Notes: generated by a model not told the origin, from the letters alone. A DNA stretch of 64,000 nt from JAKZVK01 sp965237575 (GCA_965237575.1 CBDEGI010000002.1:1-64000); one strand, 5' to 3'. Shown: positions 26,412-36,037, numbered from the stretch's first letter. Numbers and translations: made by a program.

Positions 26412-27848
26412 GTGACTGTTATATCGCTTGTACAAGCCATGGCGAGCCGGCATCTCCATTCCGCTGCGCGACTGTGCTTAGTCGGTGTGCTAATGCTCGG
26501 GTCAACGCTCACCGCTTCGGGCGATCCGGCCCCTAGTGCCGAAGTCCGCCTGCACATACAGCGAGGCCTGGAGCTGGGGAAACAGGGCAGATGGACCGAA
26601 GCCATAGCCGAGCTTCGCCGGGCCGTCGCGCTGGAACCGAAATCGGCCGAGGCGCGTTACAGCCTCGGGGTCGCGCTGTTTTGGACCCGCCAGTATCCCG
26701 CCGCGCGCTTGGAGTTCGAGGAGACCCTCCGACTCTCTCCCAGGCTCGCGGAAGCGCACTTCTTCCTGGGTCGCGTGCTCGAGGAGGAAGGCGGAGACCT
26801 GGATCGGGCTGTCCGTCACTTAGAGAGAGCGATTGAGCACGGCGCGGACGGGGCCGAGGTCTACCGCAGCCTCGGAGTCGGGTTGCGTAGCCTGGGCGAC
26901 TTTGGCGGTGCGATCCGGGCATTGCGGCAGGCGGCAAGCCTGCGTCCTGATCTGATGGACGTGCGAAACATGCTTGGGCTCACGCTCGTCGAGGTAGGAG
27001 ACCTCGGCGGCGCTGTCGCTGTGTACGAGGAAGTGTTGGCGCGCAGTCCGGACTACGCGGCTGCGAAGAAAAACCTGGGTCTCGCTCTGATTCGGGCCGG
27101 CGACGTGCGCTCAGCCGAAAGGGTCTACCGGGAGCTGCTCGCGGCCGATAGCGACGACGCTGTTTCGGAGTACAACTTGGGGGTTTCGCTGCGTGAGCAG
27201 GACAGGATCGAGGAAGCCATTGAACGATTCCAGCGCGCGGTCCAACTAAGCCCGGACTGGGGCGACGTTTATATTGATCTAGGCAAGGCGTTTTGGCAGC
27301 TTGGGCAACTCGGAGAAGCCGCGGAGGCGCTGCGTCGCGGCGCCCCCCTAAGCCCCGCATCGGAAGCGGGTTGGCGGACGCTGGGTGGAGTACTCGTGGA
27401 CCTGGGAAATCTGGAGGACGCGGCTAAGGCGTTGAGGACAGCGGTACGCAGGGAGCCGAATTCCCCAGAGGCGCACTACGCGCTCGCGCTGGTCCTCCGT
27501 CGTCAAGGAAAGCACGAGGACGCCGCTCGCGAAATGGATCTAGCGGACACCGCGCGTCGGGAGCGCGATTCGATCGACGCGGCGATTATTTCGACTCAAG
27601 GCGGAATCCGACAGCTCGAAAACGGTGACCTGGACCGGGCCGTCCAGCAGTTTCGCGCCGTGATTTCTCAAGCGCCGGGATTCGCGCCTGCCCACTATCA
27701 CTTGAGCCTCGTGCTGCGAAAACTCGGCCGGGAGCAGGATGCCGCCGAAGCGCTTCGGGCTGCTGAAGCTCGCGACCCCGGCCTGCGCTTCTGTCGGTCG
27801 AGCCTGGGACTGAGGTCCTGGCTGCAGCGGCGTCCGAGCGCAAGATAG
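26412..27848 (+). CDS. exported tetratricopeptide-repeat protein
   Basis: A 478-residue protein with a signal peptide (residues 10-37; ARLCLVGVLMLGSTLTASGD) and about twelve tandem TPR units of 34 residues (A-E-A-R-Y-S-L-G-V-A-L type), running from residue 45 to 470. TPR solenoids mediate protein contacts. ATG 26439 is an alternative start giving a shorter N-region. It is intact, flanked on both sides by IS debris, and has no partner gene next to it, whereas two other TPR genes here sit beside CRTAC1 genes. Confidence 0.85.
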   Translation: MTVISLVQAMASRHLHSAARLCLVGVLMLGSTLTASGDPAPSAEVRLHIQRGLELGKQGRWTEAIAELRRAVALEPKSAEARYSLGVALFWTRQYPAARLEFEETLRLSPRLAEAHFFLGRVLEEEGGDLDRAVRHLERAIEHGADGAEVYRSLGVGLRSLGDFGGAIRALRQAASLRPDLMDVRNMLGLTLVEVGDLGGAVAVYEEVLARSPDYAAAKKNLGLALIRAGDVRSAERVYRELLAADSDDAVSEYNLGVSLREQDRIEEAIERFQRAVQLSPDWGDVYIDLGKAFWQLGQLGEAAEALRRGAPLSPASEAGWRTLGGVLVDLGNLEDAAKALRTAVRREPNSPEAHYALALVLRRQGKHEDAAREMDLADTARRERDSIDAAIISTQGGIRQLENGDLDRAVQQFRAVISQAPGFAPAHYHLSLVLRKLGREQDAAEALRAAEARDPGLRFCRSSLGLRSWLQRRPSAR

Positions 27849-28033
27849 ATGGCTGTTGTGGAGTGGACCCCTGAGGCGAGGCCAAGAAATTGGGGCTTCC
27901 GGGTTCTGAGTGGGTAGCTGGGGCGTGGGCGAGAGGTATAACCGAAAGTTGTGGATGAGTAGGAGGAGAGGGCGGCGTATCCTGACGGTTAGTTGAAGGA
28001 CCGTTTCCTGAAAAGGAACAAGGAGGATACGCC
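27849..28033. other. intergenic region leading into an IS256 relic
   Basis: No gene. The last 40 bases, including AAGGAACAAGGAGGATACGC, look like the leader and ribosome site of an IS256-type transposase gene. Confidence 0.4.
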
Positions 28034-28300
28034 ATGAGTCAGTCTGAAACAGTCACCGCAAGGCAGTCAAGCCGAGCCCGCTGTGGTTTCCATCGAGGAG
28101 CGCTCGCCGCTCGATGAAACGCTGCGAGAAGGGGCCCGCCAAGACCGAATCCTCCCAGCCGCCCACGCTCAGAGCCTGCCCCCAAACGTTAAGACACAGA
28201 TCCTCCCCGGAAGCGGCCACATGGTGCAAATGGAAGCCCCGCCAAGGTCAACCGCCTGGTCGTCGGCTTCTGGGAAAGGTGCCCGGGGTAGACAGCTTGG
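28034..28300 (+). pseudogene. chimeric fossil: IS256 transposase start joined to an alpha/beta-hydrolase tail
   Basis: Bases 28034-28060 encode MSQSETVTARQ and, after a frameshift, IEERSPLDETLREGARQ, the start of an IS256-type transposase. It runs directly into DRILPAAHAQSLPPNVKTQI and LPGSGHMVQMEAP, then (another frame) AKVNRLVVGFWERCPG-stop. That second part is the C-terminal end of an alpha/beta hydrolase of the kind fused to dihydrolipoamide acyltransferases, with the catalytic His in GSGHMVQMEA. Two unrelated gene ends are thus joined by deletion. Confidence 0.6.
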
Positions 28301-28501
28301 CGTCGAACCGGATGTCCCTACCATAAATCTCGCTGTGTCCAAAAACTCGATCGGGTCTCAAGTTGTTGTCTCTCAGAGAGTTGCGTCCGACGCTCCAGGC
28401 GGTGGAAAGCGTTCATCATCCGAGCGTTCAAAATTGCTGGTTTCCAGGGCCGGGGACCTCAGACGCAACTCCCTACTAAAAACTAGCCAAAAATATTGGA
28501 A
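28301..28501. other. non-coding spacer
   Basis: I see nothing recognisable apart from the 8-base target duplication TATTGGAA (28494-28501) of the next element. Confidence 0.4.
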
Positions 28502-29553
28502 GAGGGGTATTCGGTTGACTCAGGTAGCCCCCATATTTTGTGGTTTAGGGATTTTCTTGGGTTTCGTGACTGGGCGAACAATCATCTTGTAAGTCGCAGG
28601 CTCCACGGCTACTGCCTGCTGAACGAGCCGATAGAAGAGTTTGCCTCGGTACAACATCTTGTGGCTACCTTCTGGATTTGCGGCGGTTAAAACGGAAGGT
28701 GAACTCGTCGAGGTAGTAGTCCAGATGCTTGGGACTCACCGCGCCTTGATGGGTTCCCAACAGCCAGCGCTTGAGCAGCGACATGACGCGGTGGACGCCG
28801 GGCATCAATTCGGACGCGGATTTCTCCTGCCTGCTGACCACGGTGACCTCATGAATGAAGCCCTCCTTTTCCAACCCACAGTAACCGGGCCAGCCGTCGG
28901 TAAGCACCACGCTGCCCAGCTCGATGCACTCCTCCACGAAAGGCAACAGGCTCTGGCCCGAGGCATCCTCGATCCTCTTCATGCGAATCCGTCCGAGGCC
29001 CCTCCCCTCCTGTTGAGCGGCCACTGCGATCAACGCTTTGTTTTTCAGGTTTCGGCCCCGCAGGCCCTCTTCGAGTCCGCCCAGGTAGCTTTCATCGACT
29101 TCCACTCTCCCGGCCAGCAGATCTCGTCCCGGCCGCACCATCGCGCGCCGCATTTTGTGCAGCCACGTCCAGGCCGTTTCGTACCTGTTAAGCCCCAACA
29201 CTCTTTGAAGCCCCAGAGCGCTGGCCCCGTTCTTTTGGGTGGTGACCCACCACATCGCACGAAACCACAACGGCAAAGGAGTACGCGTGTCCTGAAAGAT
29301 CGTCCCCCGCGGTCACCGAGGTCTGGCGCCCACACGCCGCGCATTGCAGCAGCACTTTTCGCAAGGGCCACGATTTTCCACCCCCGTAACCCGGACAGCG
29401 GAAACCGTCGGGCCAGCGCAGCCGGAACAAATATTCCCGGCAGGCCTCCTCACTGCTGAAACGGGCCTCGAATTCCGTCAGGTTCCGAGGGTAGTCCTCC
29501 ATCCTGCAGGCATACTACATCTTGGGGTTACCTGAGTCAACCGGATACCCCTC
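28502..29553 (-). mobile_element. IS1595 family element, decayed copy
   Basis: A 1052-base element with ends GAGGGGTATTCGGTTGACTC and GAGGGGTATCCGGTTGACTC, flanked by the perfect duplication TATTGGAA (28494-28501 and 29554-29561). Its ends resemble those of miniature element A (GTATCC...TTGACTCAGGT) more than those of miniature element B. Confidence 0.9.
28640..29502 (-). pseudogene. IS1595 transposase with frameshift and premature stop
   Basis: The N-terminal part starts at 29502 (MEDYPRNLTEFEARFSSEEA; zinc-ribbon cysteines partly altered, CPGYGGGK). It breaks after TSVTAG, where a run of G has one extra base (near 29305). The frame resumes as PLWFRAMWWVTTQKNGASAL and VEVDESYLGGLEEGLRG, to NRRKSRR-stop. 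A 19-base insertion with a stop codon near 28660 then separates it from RGKLFYRLVQQAV. Two lesions therefore inactivate it. Confidence 0.85.
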
Positions 29554-29626
29554 TATTGGAAATTTTGACTCCATCGGCCCCCTGTCGGATGATCTTGTTG
29601 TCAACCCAAGACGCCGAGGAGGACCG

Positions 29627-30643
29627 ATGGAGACGTTTCTCAGGCTGTTTGGCAGCCTGCTCGCTTTGGTATACCACGGCTTCGACCGCATCGTCATCTT
29701 CGGCTATCTGCCGCTGCTGACGCGGCCCGAGCACGTGGTCCACTTCTTTCGCAACGTCCACAACGTCGGGGCGATCACTAAAGAGGTGCTCCGCAAACGA
29801 ACCGACGACTACCGCGGTTGGGTCGAGTCCTTCGCTCGCAACCAGAGCATCCCCATCGAGTGGGCTGAGAAAGGGGTCCGCAAGGAAGACTACACCCGAC
29901 CCGCCCTGCGGCGCATGGAGCGCCAAAAACGCTTTGGCGTCTACTTTATCCTCAAGAGCATGGAAGTCGGCAGCAGCTTTCGTTCCACAGTGCCCAAGTA
30001 CCCCACCGACGATCCCGACTACCGCATCTTGAGCCGCCAGCGTTGCCGCTTCACGCACTACTACTTCTACAGCCGAGACGAAACACTCGGGCCGCTGCTG
30101 TTGTGCGTGGCTTCCTTCCTGCCTTTTCACACCACCTAGTACCTCAACGGTCATCACTTCATCGAACGAGAACTCCAGCGTCGCGGCGTGCGCTACCGCA
30201 AAAACGATAACTCCTTCCTAGCGACAGCCGACCCCGCAGCTCTGCAGGCCGCCGCCGACCGTCTCAGCGCCGCACGGATTCAGAAACGACTCGACTACTG
30301 GACTCTGGTGCTGGGCCCAAAGTTCTCTGCTAAAGACCGCCAAGCGGTGAACCTCAGCCGCCACTACTCGATCAACCAAGTGGAGTATTGCCGCAACTTC
30401 GTCTTCCGACGCAGCTTCCCGATCCACAAGATCTTCGAGCGCTCCTGCGAGTTGGGTCTGCTCCGTTTGAGTGCCGACAAAATCTCGCAGGTCTTCGGCT
30501 GGCGGGTGAACAAGAGAATCGGCGGCAAGCTCGAGACCGTGCTGGAGCAGATCGAACACGGCCATCATGTGCTGCGCGCCTACTCGAAGAATGCCGCCCT
30601 GCGCATGTATCAGAAGTGGACGACCTTCTTGCGGGTCGAAGTC
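29627..30643 (+). pseudogene. conserved protein of unknown function, amber-interrupted and 3'-truncated
   Basis: Starts METFLRLFGSLLALVYHGFD with GGAGG ahead. It reads to PFHTT, hits TAG at 30137-30139, and continues in the same frame as YLNGHHFIERELQRRGVRYR ... MYQKWTTFLRVE until a truncated miniature element begins at 30644. TAG appears to replace a tyrosine codon (TAC). Blocks such as RFTHYYFYSRDETLGPLLLC, HYSINQVEYCRNFVFRRSFP and IHKIFERSCELGL look strongly conserved, and I believe homologues of about 430-450 residues exist, but I cannot name a function. Its setting suggests it may itself belong to a mobile element. Confidence 0.6.
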
Positions 30644-30884
30644 TTGGCGGCCCCCGGAAAGGCTTGCCGACGCCGGCGGCCGGCCTAGCACCACGTTTCC
30701 AAGCCTGCGATGGCCATGGCGCGTGCGTAATCCTTGATCGGCCCGAAACGCAGCCTCGTGGCCCAATTGCCTGCAGACCGGCGTCTGGCGCCCCAGGGTG
30801 CATTCTGGGTGCAGTGTGCTGGCGTCCATGGATCGACCAAACCACAACGCCTAGGGGCTACCTGAGTCAAGTGGATACCCCACT
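30644..30884. mobile_element. miniature element A, copy 5, truncated and with a GC-rich insertion
   Basis: It lacks the first 35 bases of the family consensus and contains an extra 15-base GC-rich stretch near 30672 (CGCCGGCGGCCGGCC). The right terminal repeat is complete, and it directly abuts the truncated cytochrome gene. Confidence 0.85.
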
Positions 30885-31510
30885 TCGATGATTCTGGGAT
30901 TGCACCGACTATTTTGGAACTGTATTCCGATTTTAGTCCGGAGGTTCGTGCAGTGGCTCAGGACACTCTGTCCAGCCGTCTCGCTTGGGCAAAGCTGTTA
31001 TTGGAGTCAGTGGATGGAGGTCGTATCCCGCGCGAACATGTCTTAGGGCGGAAGCTATCTGCGATAAAACAATATCATGATGCTCGATGCAATGAGCTGA
31101 TTGGGAAGTACTGGAGTGGGCCGGAAAGTAGCACTGAGCCCCGCGTCGAACAGCAGCAGAGCCTCTTCAAAGAGGGAGAACAGAATTATTTTTCAAGTTG
31201 CGCGTCCTGCCATTTGGCCAGCGGCGATGGAATGGGCAAGTCTCTGGTAGGTTCTAAGTGGGTGTTGGGGCGGAAAGAAGCTCTAGTCAGGATCGTCCTC
31301 CATGGGAAGGATGCCGACGGAGAAATTATGCCGCCCTTTGCTGCCGTGTTCAGTGACCAGGAGATTGCTTCTACCTTGACCTACGTCCGTCGACAGTGGG
31401 GAAATCAAGCTCCTTCCGTCAAGACTGAGACGGTCAGTTGGATTAGGAAGGCCACCGCAGATCGTAAGAAGCCGTGGAGTGAAGAGGAGTTGGCTGCATT
31501 ACTACGGTAG
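30885..31510 (+). pseudogene. cytochrome c domain protein, N-terminally truncated
   Basis: The frame opens exactly at the end of the miniature element (FDDSGIAPTILELYSDFSPE) and covers a helical stretch, then a class I haem-c domain: haem attachment CASCH in YFSSCASCHLASGDGMGKSL, and an axial Met in EIMPPFAAVFSDQEIASTLT. The C-terminus is DRKKPWSEEELAALLR. This arrangement is typical of the C-terminal end of large exported quinoprotein/HEAT-repeat proteins of Planctomycetes and Acidobacteria. ATG 30914 could start a residual product, but it lacks a signal peptide. Confidence 0.75.
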
Positions 31511-31620
31511 ATCACTACTGTCCGGTTAGCGGGCTAGCGATAAGCGGCAACGCACTACATTAACCCCGCATTTTCAATTTGATGTTTGACATCCCGACCT
31601 TCCAGCGGCCTTGAGCGTCT
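31511..31620 (+). mobile_element. decayed left end of an IS4 element
   Basis: ATCACTACTGTCCGGTTAGC matches the left end of the IS4 element at 21856. Further along, TTTTCAATTTGA and CCAGCGGCC keep the same order as at 21941-21975. No transposase remains; the IS1380 copy B follows directly. Confidence 0.6.
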
Positions 31621-31654
31621 TTATTCATAGGGGCTAGAGCCCGATGAGGACGCC

Positions 31655-33010
31655 ATGGAGGCCAACACCCAATGGGTGAAAAACAAGCCGCTCACCAAGC
31701 CATTCCAGCTAAGTTTCAATGGACTTCTCAAAGTCGATTTCCAGGGATCGCACGTCACTTCCGACGGTGGCCTGATTTTGGTTCGCGAACTGGACGAACG
31801 GCTCGGTCTCGGAGAACTGATTGACGAGCATCTCAGCGACTCCCGGCAAGGCACAAACAAGCAGTTCACGCTCGCTGATCTGTTGCGGCAGTCGGTTTAC
31901 AGCCGACTCGCCGGCTACGAGGACCTCAACGACGCCGAGCGGGTTTCGATCGATCCGACGTTTCGGCTGATCGGTTCGCAGAAGATCTGGGATCGCGGTG
32001 CGGCCTTGACCTCGACGCTGCACGGCTTCGAGACGGAGATGCTGGCGAGCGAAGAGAACCTGCTGGGGCTGATGGCGCTGAACCGAGAGCTGGTCGGGCA
32101 AGCGGAAGCGTTCGACGACGCCGAGCGGGTCGTTCTGGACCTGGACTCCACCGAGAGTCCGGTCCATGGCCAACAGGAAGGCAGTGCCTACAACGGACAC
32201 TTCGAGTCGGTCTGCTACCACCCGTTGCTTTTGTTCAACGGTCATGGTGATTGCCTCGCTGCCAAGCTGCGTCCAGGCAACGTGCACAGCGCCGAGGACT
32301 GGGATGAGCTCTTGTTGCCGGAGATCGAGCGCCAACAGGCTGCGGGCAAGCAGGTCGCCTTCCGGGGCGATGCGGCCTTTGCGAAGCCGGAAGTTTATGA
32401 GGCTTCGGAGGAACGCGGAGTACAGTACGCCATTCGCATTCCGGCCAACAAGAGCTTGGAGCTGGAGATCGAAGACATCCTGTTTCGCCCGCCGGGAAGG
32501 CCTTCCCGCAAGCCCTTGGTGCGCTACAAGAGTTTTCGCTATCAGGCGGAGAGTTGGTCGCAGGCGAGGCGGATCGTCGCTAAGGTCGAGCATCACCAGG
32601 GCGAGCTGTTCCCGCGCGTCGGATTCATCGTGACGAGCATGAGCTTGCCGAGCCGCTCGGTGGTGCGCTTCTACAACAAGCGCGGCACGGCGGAACAGTG
32701 GATCAAGGAAGGCAAGCAGGCGACGCACTGGACGCGATTGTCGTGCCATCGATTTCGAGCCAACGAAGTGCGGTTGCAACTGAGCGTGCTGGCCTACAAC
32801 CTGGGCAATCTTTGGCGGCGGCTGGGGCTTCCGCAGCGAATCAAGAGTTGGTCGCTGACGAGCTTGCAACACAGGTTGATGAAGACCGGCGGTCGGCTGG
32901 TCAAGCACGCGCGGTATTACTGGCTCTTATTGGCGGAGGGACATCTGAACCGGCGGCTGTTCGGCGACATGCTGCACAAGATCTGGGCGCTGCCGCTGCC
33001 GAGTGGGTAG
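31655..33010 (+). CDS. IS1380 family transposase, full length
   Basis: A 451-residue DDE transposase. The start is KPFQLSFNGLLKVDFQGSHV TSDGG, then a first-Asp region VVLDLDSTESPVHGQQEGSA, the Tyr-containing NGHFESVCYHPLLLFNGHGD, FRGDAAFAKPEVYEASEERG (second Asp region), and FYNKRGTAEQWIKEGKQATH with the family-specific glutamate. Unlike the copies at 49.6 kb and 56.7 kb it has TAC, not TAG, at the tyrosine after FES-x-C. Sequence is clearly diverged from those copies. It may act in trans on them if end recognition permits. Confidence 0.92.
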   Translation: MEANTQWVKNKPLTKPFQLSFNGLLKVDFQGSHVTSDGGLILVRELDERLGLGELIDEHLSDSRQGTNKQFTLADLLRQSVYSRLAGYEDLNDAERVSIDPTFRLIGSQKIWDRGAALTSTLHGFETEMLASEENLLGLMALNRELVGQAEAFDDAERVVLDLDSTESPVHGQQEGSAYNGHFESVCYHPLLLFNGHGDCLAAKLRPGNVHSAEDWDELLLPEIERQQAAGKQVAFRGDAAFAKPEVYEASEERGVQYAIRIPANKSLELEIEDILFRPPGRPSRKPLVRYKSFRYQAESWSQARRIVAKVEHHQGELFPRVGFIVTSMSLPSRSVVRFYNKRGTAEQWIKEGKQATHWTRLSCHRFRANEVRLQLSVLAYNLGNLWRRLGLPQRIKSWSLTSLQHRLMKTGGRLVKHARYYWLLLAEGHLNRRLFGDMLHKIWALPLPSG

Positions 33011-33237
33011 CATTGCCGGAGTGAGGATCAACAGCTTTTGGCTCCAAAAGGTTTCGCAAGGAGCAGTGTCGGCCGGAGCGCCGTTCAAGCCGCTCAATCA
33101 ACGACTGTGAGCGGTCGAACCAGCTCTGGCGACTACCAGCAGAGGTGATGTGCAGGGTTCAGCGTGAAAGGACGTGCTGTTCGGAGCGGAGCGGGTGTAT
33201 ACTGTGGCCGTGCCAGGGCCAAAATGGAAATCCTGGT
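31655..33237 (+). mobile_element. IS1380 family element, copy B
   Basis: It carries the only uninterrupted transposase of this IS1380 group in the window. The right end, CCAGGATTTCCATTTTGGCC read inward, finishes at 33237. The expected left end (CCCGGATTTCCGATTTGACC) is absent and replaced by the IS4 relic, so the element is probably immobile in cis although its transposase could act on other copies. Confidence 0.8.
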
Positions 33238-33593
33238 TAACAGCGGTTAGGCCCAGTTGTTCCGTGCCGCGATTTGAACGGTGGGGGAGACGAGCCTGGC
33301 GCCTACCGGCGGAGGTGTCAAGGGCGGAGCGAAACTAGTACTTAGTTGTGCAAGTTCATTGTAGCATGAGATCCTGGGGCATGCCCAGGAAAGCTACGCC
33401 CAACACCGGCGAGCCAATCAATTCTACCTCCGGCGCAAGCATGGTGAGGGACATGAGGTCAGCCAGGATCTGTTCTCTACCGGGTTCTGTCGGCGACTAG
33501 GCCATACTAAGTAATTGAATCAATGGGACATAAGGGACGTTATGTACCCTTTAGGGTAGCAGGCCGAGGGAGGCTGTCAAGGCCCTCCGAAGG
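33238..33593. other. intergenic region
   Basis: No supported gene. A frame near 33395-33510 reads ESYAQHRRANQFYLRRKHGE before losing sense, possibly a fragment of a former gene. AT-rich sequence follows at 33510-33560. Confidence 0.35.
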
Positions 33594-33908
33594 TCACGGC
33601 CCTAAAACTATTTTGTAACGGATCCTAAGGTTTGGTAGAGCAGCTTTGAGCGCATCGATCTGTTCGTCGGACACTTGGTTCTTCCAGAGTTCGAGGTCCT
33701 GGAGGCTGGTGAGGCCTTTAAGCGGAGTCAGGTCCGTCACCTCCGTGTTGTAGAGGTCGAGCGACTGCAAGCTGGTGAGGCCTTTAAGTGGAGTCAGGTC
33801 CGTCACCTCCGTGTCCTGGAGGTCGAGCGACTGCAAGCTGGTGAGGCCTTTAAGCGGAGTCAGGTCCGTCACCTCCGTGTTCTCGACCTTGCCGCGAAAA
33901 ACGCGCAT
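33594..33908 (-). CDS. leucine-rich-repeat protein fragment
   Basis: A 104-residue frame with three nearly identical 23-residue repeats of the type EVTDLTPLKGLTSLQSLDLQ, plus a cap SDEQIDALKAALPNLRI. The repeats match internalin-like/Planctomycete LRR units. The DNA repeats are also almost identical (69-base period), which indicates recent amplification. A separate Tat-type leader (MNRRSFLNRTAVAATALSAL) lies upstream at 34010-33936 in a frame that stops, so the original gene was probably an exported LRR protein now split by deletion or frameshift. Confidence 0.6.
   Translation of the reverse strand: MRVFRGKVENTEVTDLTPLKGLTSLQSLDLQDTEVTDLTPLKGLTSLQSLDLYNTEVTDLTPLKGLTSLQDLELWKNQVSDEQIDALKAALPNLRIRYKIVLGP
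33690..33900 (-). repeat. 69-bp tandem repeats in the LRR gene
   Basis: Three units, each containing GTGAGGCCTTTAAG(C/T)GGAG and GTCAGGTCCGTCACCTCCGT on the plus strand, differ at only a few positions. Such identity makes copy-number change by slippage likely. Confidence 0.8.
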
Positions 33909-33935
33909 GCCTGCTCAGCCGCACCTTCTGCTCGG

Positions 33936-34010
33936 TCACCTGATTGTCGTCAGCGCGGAGAGAGCCGTGGCGGCGACGGCGGTTCGATTGAGGAAGCTCC
34001 TACGGTTCAT
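33936..34010 (-). pseudogene. orphan Tat signal peptide
   Basis: A 24-codon frame, MNRRSFLNRTAVAATALSAL TTIR-stop, has the twin-arginine motif and hydrophobic core of a Tat signal. It lies directly upstream of the LRR fragment and is probably its detached leader. Confidence 0.5.
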
Positions 34011-34339
34011 AGCATTCTCCGTTCAGCGTTCATCTCTGGGCCGGCGGCCTTCAGCGTAGAGCAAGGACGCCTGTCAAGTCAAAGAAACCGCTCGGTCAGA
34101 TGCTGTTTCGGTCGCAACCGGGGAAACCAACCGGCCCGGAACACGTCTGAACCAGGATTTCCGATTTGGCTCCTCTGACGACACGAGTCTACACCCTCAC
34201 CCGGCGAAGCACAACCATTTCTCCACCCGAAAGAGGCAGCGGCTGAGGCGGGACCGATCGAGCCCCCTTCTTGCCCCTCATGGGGGCTGATCCGCCGCTG
34301 CGAAGTCAATTTCGCAGACACCCCTCCGAGCTTCCGTCC

Positions 34340-34835
34340 TCAGTACACAGATTTCGCATTCGCCAAGTGCGGTGCTACCCGCCCGGCACAGGCAGCGCCC
34401 AGATCCTCCGCAGCATGTCGCCAAACAGCCGCCGGTTCAGATGTCCCCTCCGCGAACAAGAGCCAGTAATACCGCGCGTGTTTAATCAGCCGCCCGCCCG
34501 TCTTCATCAGCCGGTGCTGCAAGCTCGTCAGCGACCAGTTCTTGATTCGCTGCGGCAGCCCGAGCCGCCGCCAGAGATTGCCCAGGTTGTAGGCCAGCAC
34601 GCTTAACTGCAAGCGCACTTCGTTCGCCCGGAAGCGATGGCACGACAGCCTGGTCCAACGCGTCGCCTGCTTACCTTCCTTGATCCACTGCTTGGCCGTG
34701 CCGCGCTTGTTGTAGAATCGCACGACCGAGCAGCTCGGCAGGGTGATGTGCGTGACGATGAAGCCGACCCGCGGGAAGAGTTCGCCGGGATGATACTCGA
34801 CCTTTGCGACGATCCGTCACGGCTGCGTCCAGCTT
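34340..34835 (-). pseudogene. IS1380 transposase, C-terminal part of copy C
   Basis: Encodes RFYNKRGTAKQWIKEGKQAT through NLGNLWRRLGLPQRIKNWSL to the end of the protein. It is separated from its N-terminal half by foreign sequence. Confidence 0.8.
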
Positions 34836-34839
34836 GCCG

Positions 34840-35085
34840 TGCCGGCGTGCTCCTGATCCCAGGGTGATGTGCGAACAGTGGGCGGCCACCCCTCGGCTCG
34901 CTGGCGTCTGGGCATCTATGAGCCGTCGGGTTCAGCCCATGAGTGCGGCGCTACGTAGACATTCACTGCCGTTCGGACACCATTCGTCTGTTGACATAGT
35001 GATGACATATCTAGTTCTACGCCACTTATGAATTCAGATAACTTATTATATAACAACAGTTTATATTGGAACAGGCCTGGCTATT
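34840..35085. other. foreign insert in IS1380 copy C with integrase-upstream-like repeats
   Basis: Bases 34958-35010 (GACATTCACTGCCGTTCGGA ... TGACATAGTGATGACAT) resemble 1792-1860 upstream of the integrase, in the same orientation relative to IS1380. The rest is AT-rich (35030-35080) and carries no gene. It looks like a scar or remnant of a second integrative element. Confidence 0.5.
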
Positions 35086-35734
35086 AGAACTGTGGCAACA
35101 ATAGCTCATCCCAGTCGTCGGCGCTGTGCACGTTGCCTGGACGCAGCTTGGCAGCGAGGCAATCACCATGACCGTTGAACAAAAGCAACGGGTGGTAGCA
35201 GACCGACTCGAAGTGTCCGTTGTAGGCACTGCCTTCCTGTTGGCCATGGACCGGACTCTCGGTGGAGTCCATGTCCAGAACGACCCGCTCGGAGTCGTCC
35301 AACGCCTCCGCTTGCCCGACCAGCTCTCGGTTCAGCGCCATCAGCCCCAGCAGGTTTTCCTCGCTGGCCAGCAGCTCTGCCTCAAAACTTTGCCGTCGCG
35401 AGGTGAGCGCCCCACCGCGATCCCAGTTTTTCTTCGAGCCCAGCAAGCGAAACGTCGGATCGGCGGAGACACGAACGGCATCGTTGAGGTCCTCGTAGCC
35501 TGCGAGTCGGCTGTAGACCGACTGTCGCACCAGATCGGCCAGCGGGAACTTCTTGTTCGAGCCTTGTCGCGAATCCGTCAGATGCTCGTCGATCAGCTTG
35601 CCCACTCCGAGCCGCTCGTCCAGTTCTCGGACGAGAACAAGCCCGCCATCGGAGGTCACCCGCGAGCCTTGGAAATCGACCTTCAGAAATCCGTTGAACG
35701 ATAGCTGAAATGCCCTCTGCTCTTTGTCACCCAC
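35086..35734 (-). pseudogene. IS1380 transposase, N-terminal part of copy C
   Basis: Encodes MGDKEQRAFQLSFNGFLKVD to ADDWDELLLPQF, then leaves the family. The tyrosine codon after FESVC is intact (TAC). Residue order and identity place it close to copies D and E. Confidence 0.85.
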
Positions 35735-36037
35735 TGGGTGTCGCCCTCCCGCTCTCTTGCGCTGCGCTCAAACCCGCATCTGTAAGGGCGCTGAGAGTGC
35801 CCGGTTGGTTAGCAGGCGACGGTCAAATCGGAAATCCGGGTCAAGACTGTTTAGAGCCAGGAAGGAAGCCTATCATGTCACGCCGCGAGGGTAGGTGGAA
35901 CTATTTCTTAAGAACTCCGACGTATGTATTGACAGTCACGGTAGATCTCGCAACAAACCGCTCCTCTGGCACCGCTCCTCTGGCAAACGAAACCAAAAGG
36001 ATGTAAACTACGGTCCCAGTCCGGGTCGCGGAAGAGA

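Larger units (their letters stand above)
34152..35840 (-). mobile_element. IS1380 family element, copy C, with internal replacement
   Basis: Both ends are present: CCAGGATTTCCGATTTGGCT at 34152 and CCCGGATTTCCGATTTGACC read inward from 35840. The transposase middle (about 34840-35085) is replaced by unrelated sequence carrying TGACAT repeats. The right junction falls at the same LLLP codons where copy A ends. No clear target duplication is visible. Confidence 0.8.

Noticed and set aside
31709..32908. 399-codon frame antisense to the IS1380 transposase, with similar frames opposite other copies
   Set aside because: Composition is that of a reverse-strand shadow, and the sense frame has all family motifs.
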